A model generated the notes under the pieces. The model did no database searches. It was not told where the DNA came from and was given only the letters and a program-made list of their open reading frames with translations. DNA of 36,165 bases, taken from positions 1-36,165 of the IMG/VR virus record IMGVR_UViG_3300042549_000828. One strand, given 5' to 3'. Below, piece by piece: positions 13,646-22,295 of this stretch. The stretch is from a virus. The translations under genes were made by a program, and so were the position numbers. Each line of letters begins with the position of its first letter. Within the stretch, counting starts at the first letter, position 1.

Positions 13646-13960
13646 ATGAAACTCGGAACCGAAGTCCAAAACGGAACGGTCAAAAATTACTACGCAGACG
13701 GCGAAGGTGGGGTCATTATCGAGACCTCCCAAGATGTAACGCCGTGGGTTGAGCAAAATAAATCAGAATACAACGCAACCGATGAGCGCACCCGCTGGGG
13801 CGAACTCACCAAGATCGGCAGCGTACCGGATTCAATAATCCTCGAATGGAATCGGCTTGGGTTCTGTCGGGGGTACTTCATCACGGATCAGAAAGCCTTA
13901 AAGAAGTGGCTCAATGACCCGGTAAACCGAGCCTGGAGAACACGGCCAGGCCAAGTCTGA
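13646..13960 (+). CDS. Conserved phage protein following the capsid gene
   Basis: A 104-residue protein. The C-terminal region (ILEWNRLGFCRGYFITDQKA) with several Trp and Gly residues looks conserved, but I cannot name a family. The position between capsid and adaptor genes suggests a head-associated role; alternatively it is an accessory gene carried with the next one. Confidence 0.65.
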   Translation: MKLGTEVQNGTVKNYYADGEGGVIIETSQDVTPWVEQNKSEYNATDERTRWGELTKIGSVPDSIILEWNRLGFCRGYFITDQKALKKWLNDPVNRAWRTRPGQV

Positions 13961-13969
13961 GGAGAAAGC

Positions 13970-14680
13970 ATGGCAAAACGCGAACGCGTAGCCATTTGCA
14001 TCCCGTCACGGGGTGAGATGACCATAGGTACAGGTTTTGATCTTGCGGTTATGTGTGGGTACGACTCCCGCTTCCGTAAGCATGGAGAGCAGGGGATCTA
14101 CACGATCAACGGAACCCTGATCTTTGACCAGCGAGAGAAGCTGGCGCAGGAAGCCTTGCGAGAAGGCGCAGATTACATCTTGTGGATAGACGCAGATATG
14201 CGCTTCCCGAGGAACACGATTGAACGGCTATTGCGGCACAACAAACCCATAGTCGGTGTCAACGCCACCACCAGGTCGATTCCGGTGCGGTCTACGGCGA
14301 AGAACCTAGAGATTGATTTTGAGAAGAAAGAAAACCATTGGAAGCCGATCTCATCTAAGGATAAGAAAGGTTTAGAACAGGTCACAGCAATCGGTTGTGG
14401 CGTGATGATGGTAAAGCGTGAAGTATTTGAGAAGACTCCGCAGCCGTGGTTTTGGTTTGAAATCATCCCCGGGGACAAGTTACTAGGCGAGGATGTGTAC
14501 TTCTGCGTGAAGGCGCATGACGCTGGGTTTAGCACCTGGGTGGACCACGAATTAAGCAACGAGATAGGTCATGTCGGGCAATACACCTTTGGCTGGCATG
14601 ACGTTATAAAGGAACCAAATGAGCATAACGAATTACAGCGACCTGAAAACACAGGTGGCGAATTACCTCGGAAGGACTGA
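13970..14680 (+). CDS. GT-A-fold glycosyltransferase-like protein
   Basis: A 236-residue protein. VAICIPSRGEM is the first strand and nucleotide-binding loop of GT2-type enzymes, and DYILWIDADMRFP carries the metal-binding Asp-x-Asp. VTAIGCGVMMVKREVFE and LLGEDVYFCVKAHDAGF match the acceptor/catalytic region and the conserved ED. It lies among structural genes and overlaps the adaptor gene by 62 bases, as an inserted accessory gene might. It may glycosylate a virion or host component. Confidence 0.75.
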   Translation: MAKRERVAICIPSRGEMTIGTGFDLAVMCGYDSRFRKHGEQGIYTINGTLIFDQREKLAQEALREGADYILWIDADMRFPRNTIERLLRHNKPIVGVNATTRSIPVRSTAKNLEIDFEKKENHWKPISSKDKKGLEQVTAIGCGVMMVKREVFEKTPQPWFWFEIIPGDKLLGEDVYFCVKAHDAGFSTWVDHELSNEIGHVGQYTFGWHDVIKEPNEHNELQRPENTGGELPRKD

Positions 14681-15239
14681 CCTCACCAGCCAGATTCCGA
14701 ACTTCATTTCGTTTGCCGAGTTGCGCCTATCGCGTGACCTCCGTATCCGGCAGATGCTCAAGACCGCCACCGCTACCATGACTGCGGGCGACTCTACCGT
14801 TGGATTACCTTCTGATTTCTTGCAAATGCGCGACCTGTTTATAAACGGAACGCCACGCATTGCGATCTCTTACCTAACCCCGTCAAACTTTACCCGCGAT
14901 GCTAGAGCTTCCGAGTCTGGCAAACCTGTGTTCTACACCATGCGCGGCGCTGAGTTTGAGTTTGCTCCTGTTCCTGATGCTGCTTATACCTTGCAGATGC
15001 TCTACTACGCCAAACCCGCGGCTCTAAGCAACAGCAACACATCCAACGCTTTCTTGGCTAACTGCCCAGATGCCTTGCTTTACGGAGCCTTGGTAGAGGC
15101 AGAGCCGTACCTAATGAACGATGCCCGCACAGAGTTGTGGACAAACCTATATCGTGCCGCCGTAAACAATCTAAATACATCGGACGATGAGGCCGAGTAT
15201 TCCGGTGTTCCCATTGCAATGAAATTTTCTACGAGGTAA
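14619..15239 (+). CDS. Head-tail adaptor protein
   Basis: A 206-residue protein. The start (MSITNYSDLKTQVANYLGRT), FISFAELRLSRDLRIRQML, VGLPSDFLQMRDLFING and the tail PDALLYGALVEAEPYLMNDA are the recognised pattern of SU10/P22 gp4-like adaptor proteins that bind below the portal. AAAGGA lies upstream of ATG 14619. The overlap with the glycosyltransferase gene is in another frame. Confidence 0.85.
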   Translation: MSITNYSDLKTQVANYLGRTDLTSQIPNFISFAELRLSRDLRIRQMLKTATATMTAGDSTVGLPSDFLQMRDLFINGTPRIAISYLTPSNFTRDARASESGKPVFYTMRGAEFEFAPVPDAAYTLQMLYYAKPAALSNSNTSNAFLANCPDALLYGALVEAEPYLMNDARTELWTNLYRAAVNNLNTSDDEAEYSGVPIAMKFSTR

Positions 15240-15241
15240 AC

Positions 15242-15628
15242 ATGGCTGAAATCTCCAACTATCTTGAGAACAAACTGCTCGACCACGTTCTCCGCAACAC
15301 TTCTTACACCTCCCCCACGACCGTCTATGTTGGGCTGTATACGTCCAACCCAGACGAGGGCAACACGGGAACCGAGGTGTCGGGTGGTTCCTATGCCCGC
15401 CAATCCCTAGCGGTAACGACTGCTTCTGGCGGTATTGTTACTTCATCTGCGGATGTAACCTTCCCACAGGCGACTGCCAACTGGGGAACAATCTCGCATA
15501 TTGGTCTTCTAGATGCCATTACCTCTGGAAACCTGTTGATGTATACAGCACTTACCACATCCAAAGCAATTGACTCTGGTGATGTGCTCAAGATCGCTTC
15601 TGGAAGCCTGACCGCTTCAATTGACTGA
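15242..15628 (+). CDS. Virion protein, decoration- or fibre-like
   Basis: A 128-residue, Ser/Thr/Gly-rich beta protein (SPTTVYVGLYTSNP, SYARQSLAVTTA, FPQATANWGTISHIGLLDA). This type is often annotated as a phage tail-fibre or decoration protein. It starts two bases after the previous stop and its TGA overlaps the next ATG (TGATG). Exact location on the virion is unknown. Confidence 0.7.
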   Translation: MAEISNYLENKLLDHVLRNTSYTSPTTVYVGLYTSNPDEGNTGTEVSGGSYARQSLAVTTASGGIVTSSADVTFPQATANWGTISHIGLLDAITSGNLLMYTALTTSKAIDSGDVLKIASGSLTASID

Positions 15629-16416
15629 TGGCATTAACGCTAGAGGAACTTGATCGGTTTGGTAGTCTTGATGACCTACCGTTCACCTTAGATTCCAACT
15701 GGTCAGAGGATGGAATCTGTGGTCCTTTTGCGTTGTACCACCTGGACTACTTTAGTCCGAGCATTGACAATCTTGCGTTTAGTCTAGATGACAACATTTG
15801 GACGCTGGAAACCACCTGCATTTCCCTGTCGCAAGCCAGCATCACCGCGACCGGAAACCTAACAGCAGACGCAGAGTACCGCCTTCCGATCTTTGTGGAG
15901 GGCAACATTATTGGTTATGCCACCCTGACCGCAGATGCTTACCGCGAGTACCAAGTCGCAGGGGCGATTACCGGCACAGGAACGCTTGACGCCTCTGTGA
16001 CCCGCACCTTGGGGGTAGAGGCAGCCATCACCGGAGAGGGCGCAGTTTCCGCAGGGGCGTACCGTATACGCCTCGCAGACGGCTCCATCACGGCGACTGG
16101 AACCCTGACCTCGGACGGCTTGCGTCAGCGGCTTGTGGGCGGTTTTATCGCCGGTACGGGCAGTCTTTCCGCGATTGCGGGCTACGAAGTCCGGGTTTCC
16201 GCCGACATCACGGGGGCTGGAACGCTAACTGCCGCCGCCGGGTACACCGTTGGCGTGCGCGGGCAGATCACAGGAACGGGAACATTGACCTCCGCCGCCT
16301 ACAAGTTTGGCGAGGAGTGGAACAACGTCCCGGATGAATCAAACACTTGGACACCGATTGCAGATCAGTCGAATGTCTGGACAGAAACAGCGAGCGGAAA
16401 CAACTCATGGCAATAA
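15628..16416 (+). CDS. Repeat-containing virion protein
   Basis: A 262-residue protein. Residues 71-227 are eight tandem units of about 20 residues with the consensus x-I-T-G-T-G-T-L-T-A followed by an aromatic/basic half, which predicts a beta-solenoid or stacked beta-hairpins. The N-terminus is acidic (SLDDLPFTLD). The C-terminus carries a Trp ladder (EEWNNV, SNTWTP, SNVWTE, NNSWQ). Units vary strongly in the second half, suggesting a surface-exposed binding face. Likely a tail-associated or fibre-like component. Confidence 0.65.
   Translation: MALTLEELDRFGSLDDLPFTLDSNWSEDGICGPFALYHLDYFSPSIDNLAFSLDDNIWTLETTCISLSQASITATGNLTADAEYRLPIFVEGNIIGYATLTADAYREYQVAGAITGTGTLDASVTRTLGVEAAITGEGAVSAGAYRIRLADGSITATGTLTSDGLRQRLVGGFIAGTGSLSAIAGYEVRVSADITGAGTLTAAAGYTVGVRGQITGTGTLTSAAYKFGEEWNNVPDESNTWTPIADQSNVWTETASGNNSWQ
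15838..16308 (+). repeat. Eight coding repeats of about 60 bp
   Basis: Degenerate DNA repeats encoding the 20-residue units of the product at 15628-16416 (six units exactly 20 residues, the first 22, the last partial at 15). The ACCGGNAC...GGAAC core is best conserved. Repeat number could vary by slippage. Confidence 0.8.
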
Positions 16417-17837
16417 CCAGGGTAAATTTTGGAGAGTGGCTACCAGACCAGCCAGGCGTGATCGGTGCGCTGACCAACGCCAGCAATGTCTACCCAAGAC
16501 TTACGGGTTATGGTCCGTTTCCGCAAGAGGTAGATTATTCCCAAGCCGCTTCTGAGACACTAAACAATGTGGTTGCGGCGCAAGGAACAGATGGCACGAC
16601 CAGGGTTTTTGCTTCCGGGGCAACAAAGTTGTTTCGGTTAGACACCACAGATTATTCTTTAGATGATGTATCTGCCACAACATACACATCAACGACTAAA
16701 TGGCGATTTACCCAATATGGCAACAAATTGATTGCTGCTAACGGTGCTAACACCTTGCAATCCTATGACATGACCACAACGGGTAATTTCGCCAACCTAT
16801 CTTCGGATGCACCAAAGTCCAAGTTTGTAACCGTAGTGCGAGACTTTGTTGTTGCGGCGCATAATCCAGACGCAAAATTTCGTGTCAACTGGTCGGGGAT
16901 CGGAAATGAGACTACTTGGGCTGCTTCTGCGACGACTCAGGCTGACTATCAGGACATTCCTGACGGCGGCAATATCCAAGGGATTACGGGCGGTGAATTC
17001 GGCCTTGTTCTCCTCGAACGCTCTATCGTTCGAATGTCTTATATCGGTAGCCCTCTTATTTTCCAGTTTGACAATATCGCTCGCAATCTGGGCTGTTATG
17101 AGCCTAATTCTGTAATCCAATGGCAGGGCATTACTTACTTTCTAGGTAATGACGGGTTCTACGCTTGTGACGGAACGGCGATCTCGGCTATTGGTGCGGA
17201 GAAGGTCAACCGCACGTTTTTCAAGGATTTGGAAGAATCGCTCCTTAATAACATGAGCGCCGCCGTAGACCCGGAGCGCAACCTCATCATGTGGGGCTAC
17301 CCGTCCATCAACGATGACTACCGGATTCTGATATTCCACGTCCCGACAAAGCGGTGGAGTTATGTGGTCACGACCGCAAGCGGCGTGGCGGCATCGTCCA
17401 CCCCGACCGCGACCTTGGAATCGCTCGACAATTACAGCGCCAGCATTGACGCTTTGGAAACAAGTCTAGACTCCCGTGTCTGGCTTGGCGGAAAGATCAC
17501 GCTCGCCGGGTACGACGGGGCAAAGATCATCACGTTCTCGGGCCAGCCCAAGACCGGACAGATTGACACCAGCGACCTTGAGACGGGTTCTAGCAAGTCC
17601 ATGATCACCCTTGCCAAGCCGGTGGTCGATAACGGCTCGGGAAGCGTGGCAATTGCCACCCGTCAGTTGTTGAACGAAACCCCGACGTTCGGGACGTACA
17701 CGGCAGCCGACTCTGAGGGTCGGATTGGTATTCGTTCTCTGGGCCGTTACCACCGTTTAAGCGTTCAGCCCAGCGGCGTGGAGTGGTCGGCAGCCATTGG
17801 TGTGGAGTTGGACATCCAACAAGCGGGGATGCGGTAA
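16407..17837 (+). CDS. Tail stopper / beta-propeller-like virion protein
   Basis: A 476-residue protein beginning MAITRVNFGEWLPDQPG, the familiar start of a phage family thought to close the portal channel in podoviruses (P22 gp10-like stabilisation proteins). It has repeated beta strands with NVYPRLTGYGPF, a WRFTQYGNKLIAAN segment and a VVRDFVVAAHN segment, consistent with propeller blades. ATG 16407 is used; it overlaps the previous stop by ten bases. Role as stopper is inferred from order and resemblance. Confidence 0.7.
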   Translation: MAITRVNFGEWLPDQPGVIGALTNASNVYPRLTGYGPFPQEVDYSQAASETLNNVVAAQGTDGTTRVFASGATKLFRLDTTDYSLDDVSATTYTSTTKWRFTQYGNKLIAANGANTLQSYDMTTTGNFANLSSDAPKSKFVTVVRDFVVAAHNPDAKFRVNWSGIGNETTWAASATTQADYQDIPDGGNIQGITGGEFGLVLLERSIVRMSYIGSPLIFQFDNIARNLGCYEPNSVIQWQGITYFLGNDGFYACDGTAISAIGAEKVNRTFFKDLEESLLNNMSAAVDPERNLIMWGYPSINDDYRILIFHVPTKRWSYVVTTASGVAASSTPTATLESLDNYSASIDALETSLDSRVWLGGKITLAGYDGAKIITFSGQPKTGQIDTSDLETGSSKSMITLAKPVVDNGSGSVAIATRQLLNETPTFGTYTAADSEGRIGIRSLGRYHRLSVQPSGVEWSAAIGVELDIQQAGMR

Positions 17838-18619
17838 TGCAGTTTCGGGTTCTTCCGTATCAGGGTGGTTCGCCTCGGCAGATCTCCGAGGTGGTCAACA
17901 ACTTAATGAACGGCAAGTCCAACAACACCGGCACGATCACGCTGGCAACTGGAAATGCAACGAGCACGACCCTATACGATGAGCGGATCTCGGCAGACTC
18001 CAAAATTATCCTGATCCCGTTCTCGGACGCGGCAGAAGCGGATTCTGCGCCTTACGGAGCCTTCCAGGACACGACTGACCAGGTGGCGGCCAATACGACC
18101 ACGGCGTACCCAATGACGCTTAACACCACGGACTACTCAAACGGGGTGTATGTGTCTAACAGTTCTAGAATGAACGTGCGGAACTACGGGATTTATAACC
18201 TGCAATTTAGTGCCCAATTAGTCAATACGGACAGCCAGATTCACGACATTGATATATGGTTTCGCAAGAACGGGACGAATATCGCTGGCTCTAACAGCCG
18301 GTACTCAGTCCCAAACAGCCACGGCGGTGTAGACGGACACCTGATTGCGGCGTTGAATTTCTTTATAGAACTAAACGCCAATGACTACATGGAAATCATA
18401 TGGGCAACGGATGATGTAGCGGTGAGTATTCAGCAGTTGCCGACTAGAACTAGCCCAGACACACCGGCAACCCCGTCGGTCATCGCTACCATGCAGTATG
18501 TCGCACCGTTGGCGTACTCGAACATTTACGTCTCTGCCCAACAGCAAGGACAGGCAACAATCTCGCATTATGCCAACGCAACGGCAAACAAAACTTACGC
18601 TTATATTATTGTAGGGTGA
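17837..18619 (+). CDS. C1q/TNF-like jelly-roll virion protein
   Basis: A 260-residue protein. The middle (YGIYNLQFSAQLVN, then DIDIWFRKNGTNIAGSNSRY, then FFIELNANDYMEIIWATDD) matches the strand pattern of C1q-like trimeric jelly rolls used in phage fibres and spikes. ATG 17837 overlaps the previous TAA (TAATG), so translation is coupled. Probably a trimeric tail appendage or receptor-binding part. Confidence 0.65.
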   Translation: MQFRVLPYQGGSPRQISEVVNNLMNGKSNNTGTITLATGNATSTTLYDERISADSKIILIPFSDAAEADSAPYGAFQDTTDQVAANTTTAYPMTLNTTDYSNGVYVSNSSRMNVRNYGIYNLQFSAQLVNTDSQIHDIDIWFRKNGTNIAGSNSRYSVPNSHGGVDGHLIAALNFFIELNANDYMEIIWATDDVAVSIQQLPTRTSPDTPATPSVIATMQYVAPLAYSNIYVSAQQQGQATISHYANATANKTYAYIIVG

Positions 18620-18623
18620 CAAC

Positions 18624-19514
18624 ATGGCATTTACAGACTACGGTTTACCGGCACTTCGCCAAGCACAAGGACAAGGGCAATCAGTCATTGACCCAAACAT
18701 CCTTCCCTACTTGCAGATGGGCTTACAGCAAGCGGAGAAATTGTTCTTCCAACAACAGCCCTCGATGTACCCCGGGCAGACCTATGTTTCCCCGTCCCAG
18801 CAGACGCTTTCTGCCCTGCAACAACAGGAGCAACTAGCGGCTGGCGCACAACCCGCACTCCAGCAGGCCCAACAAGCCTACCAGCAGTCTCTTGGGACTT
18901 TGGGCCAAACCACTTCCGGCGCGTTCCTGCAAGGCTCGCCATACCAACAGCAGATGATGGCGGCGGCTACCCGTCCCCTGACTCAGCAGTTTGAGCAACA
19001 AGTTTTACCAGGGATTTCAAGCCTTTACAGCCGCGCAGGTCGTTACGGGTCAGGGAGCATGGAGCGAGCCCTAGGAACCGCCACCGAGGGCTATGGACGC
19101 GCCTTGGGGGATATTACGGCAGGGATTGCTTACCGCGACTACGAAGCCGAGCGCAACCGTCAGTTGGAAGCCGCCAAGGTTCAAGCCGCGCTTGCCGAAG
19201 CCGCACCTAGTTTCTACTCTCAGCAGTTCTTGCCGAGCCAAACGCTTGCCCAGGTCGGAGCGGCGCGGGAACAGATCGCTTCCCAACCCCTGCAAGAAGC
19301 TATGCAGCGCTACTCCTTCCAACAGCAACTTCCTTACCTCCAACTTCAGTCCTACCTCTCGGGCGTGTACGGCAACCCGTTGGCGCAGTACCAAGCCCTT
19401 CAGCCCCAACAGACCAACCAGTTCGCCCAAGCGGTCGGTGGCGCTCTTGCCGGTGGCGCAATCGGTGGAGCTCCAGGTGCGGCAATTGGCGGTTTGGCAG
19501 GACTCTTGTTCTAA
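18624..19514 (+). CDS. Ejection-type internal virion protein
   Basis: A 296-residue, Gln/Ala-rich protein (QQQ-rich helices) ending in a glycine-zipper hydrophobic segment (ALAGGAIGGAPGAAIGGLAG) that could insert into membranes. This is typical of podoviral ejection proteins, which leave the head with the DNA and build a channel through the envelope. It is the first of four such genes between tail and fibre genes. Confidence 0.65.
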   Translation: MAFTDYGLPALRQAQGQGQSVIDPNILPYLQMGLQQAEKLFFQQQPSMYPGQTYVSPSQQTLSALQQQEQLAAGAQPALQQAQQAYQQSLGTLGQTTSGAFLQGSPYQQQMMAAATRPLTQQFEQQVLPGISSLYSRAGRYGSGSMERALGTATEGYGRALGDITAGIAYRDYEAERNRQLEAAKVQAALAEAAPSFYSQQFLPSQTLAQVGAAREQIASQPLQEAMQRYSFQQQLPYLQLQSYLSGVYGNPLAQYQALQPQQTNQFAQAVGGALAGGAIGGAPGAAIGGLAGLLF

Positions 19515-19523
19515 GGACACAAA

Positions 19524-21002
19524 ATGGCAAAAGATAAAGCAACCAAGCAAGCAGAACGGGCAGAACGCCAACAGTTAAAGTCTGCCCAAAGCGCAGAAAT
19601 CAAGGCACTTAAATCTTCAGGCGCTACTGCGGCAGAAAGATCGGCAGAAAAAGACGCAAATTCTGCTGAATTAAGAGCCCTACTAAAAGCGCAGAAGTCT
19701 GGAACCTACACACCAAACCAAGACCTGACCGGCATTAGATCGGCTGCCGACACTTACGCAAATTCAGCTTACGCTGACAATGTTTACAGCCTTCTTAATT
19801 CTGCCGCACAAAACTATACCGACTACAACATTTCTACGATCAACAAAAGTGGCAATGTAACCACAGGTGTTGGACTAGATAAACTCGTAGACTACGAACT
19901 TGGTCAGTCTGGCAGTAAATTTAACGAACTGATGAATCGTGCCCAAACTTTTGTTGGCAATTCATTTTCTGCCGCTGACCTAGAAGCACAGGGTGTAACA
20001 CTTAAAGCGGATAAAAATAATCCTGGCTTTTACAAGTGGTCTACCGGCGGTGATGGCAACAAAGAAATCACCTACTTCACCCAAAATCCTGACGGCACAT
20101 TTACCGGAGCCGGTATTAACCGTGTTCGTACAGAGGCACAAGACAAGGGATTCTTTGATTCCCCGCTAGGACAAATTGCACTTGGTCTTGGATCGTTTTA
20201 TTTTGGCGTTCCTTTTGGTCAAATGCTTGGCTTAAGCGGAACTGCCGCTGGTGTAATTGGTGGTGGTTTGCTAGGCGGTGGTGCTAGTGTTCTCGGTGGT
20301 GGCAAATTTGGGCAAGGCGCAATAACCGGAGCCTTAGGTGGATTTGGTGGAGCAGGCGGTTTTTCTAATATTCCTGGCATTAGCGACATTACTAGCAACT
20401 TGCCAAGTTTTAGTGATATTCCTGGCGTTAGAGACATATCAAATTTATTTACTGGCGGCGTTCAACCTACCGCACCCGTTGGAGAAACTTTAAGCGGAGC
20501 ACTTACAGGAACAGGACAGAATCTAGGATCGTTTGGTCAACTTGGTTCTGCTATGCCATTTAACCCTGCCGATATTGCTCTAAACCCAGTCATTCCTGGC
20601 GTTGAATCACAAATTGGTACGGCAGGATTTGGAACCGCACTTCGCCCAGCAGGTTCTTTAGCCGCTGATCTTGTGGCGGCAGGATTTTCTCCTGGAACGG
20701 CTGCAAACTTAGCGGGAACAACCGCCGCAGGAGTAGGCGCTACCAACTTACTTGGTGGCGCAACTGCATTTGCTCCCGTTGCTCCTAGCCTGTCACTTTT
20801 TGATACGCTTCGCGGTATGACCCCAAAGGTCGGAAACATATTCAGTCCAGGCGGCATCAGCCCGTTTGATGTAGCAAGACTCGTTCAACCTCCCCCGCCA
20901 GAAGAGGCAGGCGGTGGTGGTTTTGCAGGCGCAAACGCTGATTACAGAGCACTTATTTCCGCCCTCTCCGCCCCTCGCGTACAACCCCGTTCATTGGTAT
21001 AA
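19524..21002 (+). CDS. Ejection-type internal virion protein with Gly-rich core
   Basis: A 492-residue protein. A charged coiled-coil start (to about residue 60) is followed by a globular region and then a long Gly/Ala/Phe-rich stretch (about residues 215-275) with glycine-zipper character, and a Pro-rich low-complexity tail. It probably acts with its neighbours in DNA ejection. Codons are clearly more A/T-rich than in the capsid genes. Confidence 0.6.
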   Translation: MAKDKATKQAERAERQQLKSAQSAEIKALKSSGATAAERSAEKDANSAELRALLKAQKSGTYTPNQDLTGIRSAADTYANSAYADNVYSLLNSAAQNYTDYNISTINKSGNVTTGVGLDKLVDYELGQSGSKFNELMNRAQTFVGNSFSAADLEAQGVTLKADKNNPGFYKWSTGGDGNKEITYFTQNPDGTFTGAGINRVRTEAQDKGFFDSPLGQIALGLGSFYFGVPFGQMLGLSGTAAGVIGGGLLGGGASVLGGGKFGQGAITGALGGFGGAGGFSNIPGISDITSNLPSFSDIPGVRDISNLFTGGVQPTAPVGETLSGALTGTGQNLGSFGQLGSAMPFNPADIALNPVIPGVESQIGTAGFGTALRPAGSLAADLVAAGFSPGTAANLAGTTAAGVGATNLLGGATAFAPVAPSLSLFDTLRGMTPKVGNIFSPGGISPFDVARLVQPPPPEEAGGGGFAGANADYRALISALSAPRVQPRSLV

Positions 21003-21011
21003 GGTACAGAC

Positions 21012-22295
21012 ATGGCTATTGACCTCTCATTTTTAGGCGGGCTTCCAGAAGGATTGCTGACGCCAGAGCAGATGGCATCCGCACAGGATCGAGCACAACG
21101 GGCAGCAGCCCTGCAACTCGGTCTCGGGATGGTCGCCGGTGCTCAAGGCCAGCGCGGTCAAGGCAGGCCCAGGCTAGGGCAGATTGTGGCTCAAGCAGGT
21201 GGCCCGGCCATGCAAGCCTACCAAGGTGCGTTTGACCAAACCCTGAGAAACGCTCTTGTTTCTATGCAACTTGGCGAAGCAAAACGCAAACAAGAACAAG
21301 AAACCAGAATACAAGATGCAATTCAACAATATCAACAGCAATTGCAAAACATTTCTGGCGGTGTTGTAACGCCAACTATGGCTCTTTCTGGCGGCGGTGG
21401 CCCAACAACAGCGGTTGCAGAACGAATTGGTCAACCAATAAATGCGGCAGAAGAGCAAAGAAGAGCCGCAATTCAACTTTTGTCTAAAGTGTCACCACAA
21501 ACTTTAGCCGCAGAATCATTAAAAGGGCCAGATTATTTAACGGTCGGTGAAAATGTATTTATTAAAAAACCGGGTGGTGGATTAGAAAAAATTGTAAGTT
21601 CTGGCGGCAAATTTACTGGTGATTTTGCCAACTATGCTATTGGGTTATATAGAACGGCTGATGCAAATGAAATTTTGTCAAAAGACCCAGATGCAATGTC
21701 AAAAATTGAGCAAGGTGTGCTTGCCAAAGCAAGAGCCGGTGCTATGAACTTACCTAGCGGCGAAGAACGCAAAGCAGGATTCCTTGCAAATCGAGTTAAA
21801 TTTAACTTAGATTTGATGTCAGATATTATTAAGAAAAATCCACCAGCCGCAAGTCCGGAGGCCATTCCTTCTGTTGTTCGTTATCTTAGTGGCTCTGAGT
21901 TTTTGTCCAATAAACTTACAACAACTGACCGCCAAAGGGTTGAGGCCGCACAACGCGATGTGTTAGATGCGGCGCTGACTCTTGGAACTGGCGCTGCGTA
22001 CACCAGAGAACAGCTTGAGGGGTATCGGTTGTCATACTTCCCGCAACTTTCTGACGATGCCGCAACCGTAAAAGATAAACAAGCGCGGTTGCAAAACCTA
22101 TTAGAATCATCTTACATTACCGCTGGGCGTGCAGCCCCAAGTGTTGCTCCAGCAAGAGCGCCAGCACCACCGCAACCAGCCACAACGCAACCAGCACCAA
22201 CGCCTAGCGCAGCCGGTAAAGCACCACCAGGAGTTCCACAAAACCTTTGGAATTTAATGGACCCAGCAGAAAGGGCGTTATGGCAGAGCAAATGA
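21012..22295 (+). CDS. Ejection-type internal virion protein
   Basis: A 427-residue protein. It begins with a hydrophobic and Gly-rich segment, continues with a Gln-rich coiled coil (about residues 85-115), a central helical region, and ends with a Pro/Ala-rich linker (APARAPAPPQPATTQPAPTP). No enzyme motif, such as a transglycosylase, is seen. Order and composition indicate a role in DNA delivery. The gene is A/T-rich in its middle. It overlaps the next gene by 16 bases. Confidence 0.6.
   Translation: MAIDLSFLGGLPEGLLTPEQMASAQDRAQRAAALQLGLGMVAGAQGQRGQGRPRLGQIVAQAGGPAMQAYQGAFDQTLRNALVSMQLGEAKRKQEQETRIQDAIQQYQQQLQNISGGVVTPTMALSGGGGPTTAVAERIGQPINAAEEQRRAAIQLLSKVSPQTLAAESLKGPDYLTVGENVFIKKPGGGLEKIVSSGGKFTGDFANYAIGLYRTADANEILSKDPDAMSKIEQGVLAKARAGAMNLPSGEERKAGFLANRVKFNLDLMSDIIKKNPPAASPEAIPSVVRYLSGSEFLSNKLTTTDRQRVEAAQRDVLDAALTLGTGAAYTREQLEGYRLSYFPQLSDDAATVKDKQARLQNLLESSYITAGRAAPSVAPARAPAPPQPATTQPAPTPSAAGKAPPGVPQNLWNLMDPAERALWQSK

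Noticed and set aside
15838-16308. CRISPR-like array
   Set aside because: The repeats are in-frame coding repeats with no conserved DNA repeat or unique spacers.
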